Source: Lachnospiraceae bacterium (GTDB lineage Bacteria > Bacillota > Clostridia > Lachnospirales > Lachnospiraceae). Taken from it: 9,921 bases of DNA. The notes under the pieces were generated by a model that was given only the letters and a program-made list of their open reading frames with translations, searched no databases and had not been told where the DNA came from. The stretch covers positions 1 through 9,921 of the forward strand of contig DNAD01000163.1 of NCBI GenBank assembly GCA_003484785.1, written 5' to 3'. Positions 5,425 to 9,921 of this stretch are shown here, piece after piece. Numbering within the stretch: the first letter of the stretch is position 1; every line of letters begins with the position of its first letter. Position numbers and translations under genes: made by a program.

Positions 5425-7446
5425 TCACAGAGTGAAGGAATCAACAAACTCACCTATACGCGAGGAGGATTCCGCCACGGTAGAGGCACTGTTATCAACG
5501 GTACGGCTTTCATCGGCAACGTTCTGCGCGGTGATCGCGGCAGTCTCAACCGTTGCCGTAACCTCTTCAGTGCTTGCCGACTGTTCCTCTGCGATAGCAG
5601 CTACGGAAGTGGCTATATCATTTACCTTATTCATCTTACCGACCATATCATTGACGGTACTTCCTGCTTCATCCAGAGCCTTAAAGATATCGGCAAAGGT
5701 TTTTCCGGTCTCACTCACTGCTTCATTACTTGAAGCTATATCGACCATACTGGATTCGGAACGCTTTGAAAGCGTTTTTATCTGCTCGGTGATATTCTTT
5801 ATGATATTGCCTATCTCGGTCGTGGCATTGGCGCTGTCGCTTGCCAGATTTCCGATCTCTGAGGCAACCACGGCGAAGCCTCTTCCTGCCTCCCCCGCCC
5901 GAGCGGCCTCGATGGAAGCGTTAAGCGAAAGAAGGTTTGTCTGGGAGGAGATCGAATTGATCATCTCAACTATGGAATTGATCCTCTGTGCGGCTTCGTC
6001 CACGGAAGCCACAACGATGCTCATCTCATTCATGGACGCAGAAATAGAGTCCATATTGGTCTGAACATTATTCATATCCTCCTGCCCTTTACGAGCCTTT
6101 ACGATCAGCTCATCCATTATGCGCTGTGTGCTCTCGCCCTGTTCGCTCATCTCGCTTACAGACTGAGCCAGCTCGGTTGCATTGGTAGCCAGCTCGGTAA
6201 CCGAGTTTGCAACACCCTCCATTGCGCTGCGGATCTGTTCCATGGATGTGCTCTGCTCTCCCGCCTGGCGGCTCATGGATTCCGCGGAATTCATGCTGTC
6301 GTCTGCCTCATGGGAAAGCCCCTGCGCTACGGACTTCATTTCTCCGAGGGTAGAACGCATCCTCTTCACATAATCAAACATCCTGTTGTTCATTACGCCG
6401 ATCTCATTGTTGCCGCCCCTGTTGATATTTACGGTAAAGTCACCCTCGGAGATCTTTGTGATGGTCGCGGTCAGATTGTTTACCGGCTCGGTGATCTTTT
6501 TCTTTACAAGCAGCAGAATGATGAGGGAGCTTACAACAAGCATTATCACAACAAGGATCACCGTGATCAGGCTGAGCTGATTCAGCTCCTTTAATACATC
6601 ATTTTTCTTAACATATGACACAAGCGTCCATTCGGTACCCTTAACCTTTTCAAAGGACACATAATAATCCTGACCGTCATTGCCCTTTATCGTATCTACC
6701 TGCCCGTCTTTTCCTCCCTGTACATCCCTGTAAACAGACTGGATAAAGGGATCACCCGTAAGATCCGATGCATTGGCGCCAAGGTAGCTCTCATTGGGAG
6801 TACCTATGATGGATCCGGCTGCAAACAGCATGCTCTGTCCGCTGCCCAGAGGTGTATATCCGCCCACGGCGCTTGAGATGCTCTTTAAGAAGATATCGGT
6901 AGAGATCACGCCTGTGCGGCCATCCGCGAAATTGACGGTTCTGATACCATTTACAACCGCTTCCTTTGTATCCATGTCTATCCCGGGATCGCCGAGAATG
7001 ATATTATGATGCTTCATTCCCTCCTGATACCAGCCTCTGGTCGTAGGGTCATAATCCGCATCCGGAACCCAGTCGCCGCCATCTATGAAGGTCTTGTCCG
7101 GGAAAGCAACATACACATCATTTACCATGCCGGGATATTTTTTCATCCCGGGAAGGAGAGCCGCCTTTATCTCATCATTGCTGCTGTAGGATGAGGATTC
7201 CAGAAGATCTGAAAGACCGTCATAGTAGCCCACGATGTTTGCCATAGTAGCCGCTATGTCGTTTGAGTTTGCCTGAGACTCCTCTTCCAGCCTGCTCATG
7301 CCCTGCTCTGTTATGATAGACCTTGAATTAATGAAAATGATCACTGCCACCGAGATGATGAACAATGCTATCATCGGGATAAGGATACTCAGCAGCTGTA
7401 CACTGATCTTGCCTGTTTTCTGACCGTTGTCTGATGTTTTTGCCAT
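5425..7446 (-). CDS. Methyl-accepting chemotaxis protein with dCache sensor
   Basis: A 673-residue transmembrane chemoreceptor that signals to CheA/CheW. In order: membrane helix 1 (~17-40); an extracellular double-Cache sensor (~41-290) containing YDPTTRGWYQEGM (132-144), GIDMDTKEAVV (155-165) and GVISTDIFL (179-187); membrane helix 2 (~292-314); a HAMP domain (~315-370) with EPVNNLTATI (320-329) and EGDFTV; and a long signalling coiled coil whose hairpin tip is NLLSLNASIEAARAGEAGRG (504-523), followed by FAVVASEIGNLA. The spacing Y132-R137-W139-Y140 fits the signature described for amino-acid-binding dCache_1 domains, so an amino acid ligand is inferred. There is no C-terminal CheR-tethering pentapeptide; the chain ends GEFVDSFTL. 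The ATG at 7446 has AAGGAGG eight bases upstream. It starts 36 bases after the S10 peptidase stop with no terminator between, so the two are probably cotranscribed. Confidence 0.95.
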   Translation of the reverse strand: MAKTSDNGQKTGKISVQLLSILIPMIALFIISVAVIIFINSRSIITEQGMSRLEEESQANSNDIAATMANIVGYYDGLSDLLESSSYSSNDEIKAALLPGMKKYPGMVNDVYVAFPDKTFIDGGDWVPDADYDPTTRGWYQEGMKHHNIILGDPGIDMDTKEAVVNGIRTVNFADGRTGVISTDIFLKSISSAVGGYTPLGSGQSMLFAAGSIIGTPNESYLGANASDLTGDPFIQSVYRDVQGGKDGQVDTIKGNDGQDYYVSFEKVKGTEWTLVSYVKKNDVLKELNQLSLITVILVVIMLVVSSLIILLLVKKKITEPVNNLTATITKISEGDFTVNINRGGNNEIGVMNNRMFDYVKRMRSTLGEMKSVAQGLSHEADDSMNSAESMSRQAGEQSTSMEQIRSAMEGVANSVTELATNATELAQSVSEMSEQGESTQRIMDELIVKARKGQEDMNNVQTNMDSISASMNEMSIVVASVDEAAQRINSIVEMINSISSQTNLLSLNASIEAARAGEAGRGFAVVASEIGNLASDSANATTEIGNIIKNITEQIKTLSKRSESSMVDIASSNEAVSETGKTFADIFKALDEAGSTVNDMVGKMNKVNDIATSVAAIAEEQSASTEEVTATVETAAITAQNVADESRTVDNSASTVAESSSRIGEFVDSFTL

Positions 7447-7482
7447 CTTGTAAACCTCCTTGTGTTTTAATTATCTGATAGT

Positions 7483-9027
7483 CTATTTATACCATTTTTC
7501 CGCATCTTTCCTGAACTTATCGAAGGAATTCTTCTCCATGTAGATCATGTGCCCCGAGTGATAATAGGTAAACTGCAGATTATCCTCAACGTCCTCGTTC
7601 AAAAAGACATGGTTGAACATCCATTCCGCCGCATAGAAGGGTGTTGCGCCGTCATAGTAGCCGCAAAGCACCCAAACCTTTAAGTACGGGTTATGGGACA
7701 TACAGTCATATATCGTCTCTTCCTGAGAAGGCATACTGTCACCGAAATCCCATGCTGTGTTCACATCAGCGGAAAGGGGTATAAAGGGCCTGTCTGTTTC
7801 ATATCCCAGCTCTGAGGTAACGTAATCCAGATAAGGTCCTAAAAGCGATATATCGGTCATGAACGCGGAGGGATCGGAAGAACCATCCCCGAGGGATCCT
7901 TCGGTAACAGGTCCGGTTATACGTGCGTCGATACGCCCGACCATCAGTTTTTTGTCCTTTAAGAGCTCGCTGCAGAAATCGTCCAGAGTGATCCTGAGAT
8001 TATTCTTCAGTACAAATTCCTTTGACACCCCGATATATCCCGACAGCTTTCCGGCAACCGCTTCCTTTCTTTCCGCCGTAAGCTTTCTCCCCAAAAACAG
8101 TGCAGGCCAAAGCTCTGTTTCCACAAAGCTGCGCACGTCCTCAAGGTAATCCTCAAGCTCTCTGTCCTGATAATCCTTTGACAGCCTGCCATGATACCAG
8201 GCATCAGCCGCAAAGGTGGGAACATAGTTTGCATAGATGATCTCATTTGAACCTATCTTCTCAAGAGCATAAAAATCATTGGCAGAGGAGATAAGCATCA
8301 GGCCGTTAACAAATAAGGAATACTGATCAGAAAGATATGAGCACAGGCCGACGGCCCTGGCGGTTCCATAGGATTCCCCGGCGATATATTTCGGAGAGCC
8401 CCATCTCTTATGCCGGTTAATATACTGACGGATAAAATCCCCCACCGAACGGATATCTTCCTCATAACCGAAAAACTCCGAAGACTCATCGTCATTAAGG
8501 GCTCTGGAATAGCCGGTACCGACAGGATCGATGAAAACCAGATCCGTCATGTCCAGAAGTGAGTTTTCATTATCCACGATCTTTGCCGGAAAGGTTTTGG
8601 CACTTCCTTTTTCGTCAACATCAGAACGTCTGGGGCCCATGCAGCCAAACTGAATATAGAAGCAGCTTGCGCCCGGTCCTCCGTTAAAGGCAAAGGTAAC
8701 GGGACGATCCTTTACGTTCTTTACGTCATCCCTGGTATAAGCCACATAAAACATCTCACAGGCCTTTCCTCCGGTTTCAAGAACCATAGTCCCTGTTTCT
8801 GCGGTATAGGGAATGTTCTTGCCCTGAATGACAGCGCTGTGCTTCGTTGTTACGATATTGTCCTTTGCAGCGAAAACATCTGCGGTTTGCCCCGCTGTCT
8901 CCGAAGCGTTCTCATCGGCAGCCGTTTCGGCTGCCTTTGCATCCTTTTCCTGCGCCGCCTGAATCTGTGCCGGCCACGAACAGAACAATACCCCGGCAAC
9001 GGTAAGCATTGCAATTATTCTTTTCAT
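7483..9027 (-). CDS. Secreted S10-family serine carboxypeptidase
   Basis: A 514-residue alpha/beta-hydrolase of peptidase family S10, which removes C-terminal residues from peptides, usually at acidic pH. The N-terminus MKRIIAMLTVAGVLFCSWPA is a signal peptide with probable cleavage near IQA-AQ (24/25). Cys16 is not in a lipobox, so the protein is likely released and not a lipoprotein. An Ala/Glu/Asp-rich low-complexity stretch (25-54) follows. Catalytic elements are complete: the oxyanion loop FNGGPGAS (114-121), nucleophile GESYGT with Ser219, Asp459 in CGYYDGATPF, and His493 in YHSGHMIYM. The central insertion (~260-420), typical of the cap region of S10 enzymes, is present. The start has GGAGG (9035-9039) seven bases upstream. 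S10 peptidases are best known from fungi and plants, but bacterial members occur. The chemoreceptor directly downstream suggests that products of this enzyme are sensed. Confidence 0.9.
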   Translation of the reverse strand: MKRIIAMLTVAGVLFCSWPAQIQAAQEKDAKAAETAADENASETAGQTADVFAAKDNIVTTKHSAVIQGKNIPYTAETGTMVLETGGKACEMFYVAYTRDDVKNVKDRPVTFAFNGGPGASCFYIQFGCMGPRRSDVDEKGSAKTFPAKIVDNENSLLDMTDLVFIDPVGTGYSRALNDDESSEFFGYEEDIRSVGDFIRQYINRHKRWGSPKYIAGESYGTARAVGLCSYLSDQYSLFVNGLMLISSANDFYALEKIGSNEIIYANYVPTFAADAWYHGRLSKDYQDRELEDYLEDVRSFVETELWPALFLGRKLTAERKEAVAGKLSGYIGVSKEFVLKNNLRITLDDFCSELLKDKKLMVGRIDARITGPVTEGSLGDGSSDPSAFMTDISLLGPYLDYVTSELGYETDRPFIPLSADVNTAWDFGDSMPSQEETIYDCMSHNPYLKVWVLCGYYDGATPFYAAEWMFNHVFLNEDVEDNLQFTYYHSGHMIYMEKNSFDKFRKDAEKWYK

Positions 9028-9054
9028 ACTTCTTCCTCCATGAAAAGCAAAACT

Positions 9055-9088
9055 GATATGACTTAATACAGTTTAAGTATATCATATC
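9055..9088. promoter_or_regulatory. Inverted repeat over the peptidase -10 region
   Basis: GATATGA-CTTAA (9055-9066) and TTAAG-tata-TCATATC (9073-9088) form a broken palindrome of twelve matching pairs around TACAGT. On the minus strand its right half contains an extended -10, TGATATACT (9076-9084), the best promoter candidate for the peptidase-chemoreceptor unit. No good -35 stands at 16-18 bases. An operator overlapping an activator-dependent or extended -10 promoter would fit this layout; that is inference. Confidence 0.45.
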
Positions 9089-9211
9089 TTTCGTCACAAC
9101 ATATACAGTTTTTGAAGTTGGTCAGATTTGTCGATTTTGTTAATTTTGTATTTTGGAGGAATATAGCGAATTACGTTACCATTCACGACCGTTTCCCGCA
9201 GTTTAGTGCGA

Positions 9212-9241
9212 TTGATTCCGTTCAGGAAGATATGATATAAT
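9212..9241 (+). promoter_or_regulatory. Sigma-A promoter of the UreI-type gene
   Basis: TTGATT (9212-9217), an 18-base spacer and TATAAT (9236-9241), with an extended -10 TG at 9233-9234. Transcription should start near 9248, leaving a leader of about 86 bases. The -10 area reads AAGATATGATATA, identical over 13 bases to the minus-strand sequence at the peptidase promoter. Confidence 0.7.
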
Positions 9242-9320
9242 CTTTATACCGTTCACGGGTTATTTTCCCATAAGGAACTGTTCATAAATATCAGGAATCG
9301 GGTTTAGTTCACTATAATTG

Positions 9321-9326
9321 AGGAGG
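9321..9326 (+). promoter_or_regulatory. Ribosome binding site that fixes the UreI-type start
   Basis: AGGAGG lies only one base before an ATG at 9328 but seven bases before the in-frame ATG at 9334. The second spacing is normal for translation and gives the family's usual N-terminus MLGVCLLFVG, so 9334 is preferred. Confidence 0.8.
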
Positions 9327-9333
9327 TATGGAA

Positions 9334-9840
9334 ATGCTGGGTGTATGTTTGCTGTTCGTAGGGATTGTGCTGATCAATAACGGAATCTGCAGCTTATGCG
9401 GTATCGATAAAAAGGCTGCGGCCGTCATGAATCTGTTTACCGGCGGCCTGTCCTTATTTATCAATTTTGTCAGCCTTATCCAGGGTAATTACTACGCGGC
9501 CGGAACCGGTCTTCTGTTCTGCTTCACCTATCTGTTCGTGGCGATCAACAGCATCTTTGACCTGGACAACAGGCCCCTCGCCTGGTTTTCCCTGTTTGTG
9601 GCCGTAAACGCCGTGATATTCGGTATTGTTGAAGGAATAACGGGAAGCGATGCGCTCGGCATAACGGCGGATATCAGATGGGCAGTGATCTGGTGGCTTT
9701 GGGCGGTGCTCTGGGCCAGCTCCTTCTTTACGGACATACTTAAAAAAGATTTCGGAAAGGCCGTACCCTGCCTTCAGATCTTCGAAGGCGTGGTAACAGC
9801 CTGGATCCCCGGAGTCCTTCTTCTGCTTGGATTATGGTAA
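9334..9840 (+). CDS. AmiS/UreI-family urea or short-chain amide channel
   Basis: A 168-residue membrane protein with six predicted helices. It matches the AmiS/UreI family along its length: MLGVCLLFVGIVLINNG at the start, NLFTGGLSL (33-41), FTYLFVAINSIFDLDNRPLA (64-83) followed by WFSLFVAV, WWLWAVLWASSFF (120-132) and EGVVTAWIPG (151-160). Family members are passive channels for urea (UreI) or transporters of acetamide or formamide (AmiS). Those linked to urease feed urea to the cytoplasmic enzyme. There is no urease or amidase gene in this window, so the substrate is undecided. The protein contains no histidine at all, whereas acid gating of the Helicobacter pylori UreI depends on periplasmic histidine; an ungated channel is inferred. 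It has its own promoter, and only a weak hairpin follows. Confidence 0.88.
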   Translation: MLGVCLLFVGIVLINNGICSLCGIDKKAAAVMNLFTGGLSLFINFVSLIQGNYYAAGTGLLFCFTYLFVAINSIFDLDNRPLAWFSLFVAVNAVIFGIVEGITGSDALGITADIRWAVIWWLWAVLWASSFFTDILKKDFGKAVPCLQIFEGVVTAWIPGVLLLLGLW

Positions 9841-9858
9841 TGGCCCATGGGTCATTTT
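9838..9858 (+). terminator. Weak terminator-like hairpin after the UreI-type gene
   Basis: ATGGCC-CATG-GGTCAT (9840-9855), with one G-T pair, is followed by TTTT. The stem starts at the stop codon of the channel gene. It is short, so termination may be partial. The remaining bases to 9921 show A- and T-runs but no gene that I can support. Confidence 0.4.
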
Positions 9859-9921
9859 ACCGCAGTGATATGACTGAAAAAAGCAGCATACCCTTTACAG
9901 AGATAGTTTTTTTTGCCCCAC

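Larger units (their letters stand above)
9028..9333. other. Divergent intergenic region between the peptidase and UreI-type genes
   Basis: About 306 bases carrying the control sequences of both neighbours: the peptidase ribosome site, an inverted repeat with an extended -10 (9055-9088), a T/G-rich stretch on the plus strand (~9105-9160) without coding signs, the UreI-type promoter (9212-9241) and its ~86-base leader. The leader has GAACT (9277-9281) and AGTTC (9306-9310), which could close a large loop just before the ribosome site, but I recognise no known riboswitch. No small ORF with a ribosome site was found. Confidence 0.5.

Noticed and set aside
5432..6064. 210-codon open frame on the plus strand opposite the chemoreceptor
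   Set aside because: It mirrors the codon pattern of the strongly supported chemoreceptor gene, has no ribosome site and gives a Ser/Ala-rich protein of no recognisable family.
9856..9921. Possible gene or terminator at the right edge
   Set aside because: A- and T-runs are present, but no stem of adequate length or coding frame can be supported in the few bases left.
1..9921. Mobile elements, CRISPR arrays, tRNA or rRNA genes, prophage parts
   Set aside because: No transposase, integrase, regularly spaced direct repeats, cloverleaf-like sequence or rRNA-like segment was seen on either strand.

Overview
The window looks like chromosomal DNA from a Gram-positive anaerobe of the Clostridia, most likely a Lachnospiraceae-type gut or rumen bacterium. 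This is an inference from AGGAGG-type ribosome sites, sigma-A promoters, a DUF1292 protein, a zinc-ribbon membrane protein of clostridial style and the protein sequences as a whole. I see no mobile element, CRISPR array, tRNA or rRNA.

Layout. Positions 1-3335 hold a leftward unit. A strong promoter (3307-3335) is followed by a sirtuin homologue (3269-2523), a GH13/GlgX-type homologue (2449-587) and the 5' part of trpS (437 to beyond the window edge), with no convincing terminator between them. Diverging from it is a small acidic DUF1292 protein (3464-3832). That gene ends in a strong, probably bidirectional terminator (3849-3881), which also faces the end of a leftward zinc-ribbon/transmembrane/coiled-coil protein of unknown function (5286-3892). 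Upstream of that, also leftward, lies a probable two-gene operon: a secreted S10 serine carboxypeptidase (9027-7483) and a dCache chemoreceptor (7446-5425). Rightward at the right end is an AmiS/UreI-family channel (9334-9840) with its own extended -10 promoter.

Main point of interest. The two adjacent homologues at the left are both intact, well-folded-looking proteins whose catalytic signatures are destroyed by substitution. The GH13 protein has Met for the nucleophile Asp, Asp for the acid Glu and Glu for the third Asp, and it also loses the Asp/Asn/His of region I. The sirtuin has Arg for the catalytic His and loses the GAG-S, FR and QNID residues, yet it keeps all four zinc cysteines. 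A co-oriented pair of predicted pseudoenzymes, one glycan-binding by ancestry and one NAD-binding by ancestry, upstream of trpS, is the best candidate here for an undescribed regulatory or scaffolding module.

A second functional theme is the peptidase-chemoreceptor pair. The receptor's sensor carries the YxxxxRxWY signature typical of amino-acid-binding dCache domains, so the exported peptidase could generate what the receptor detects.
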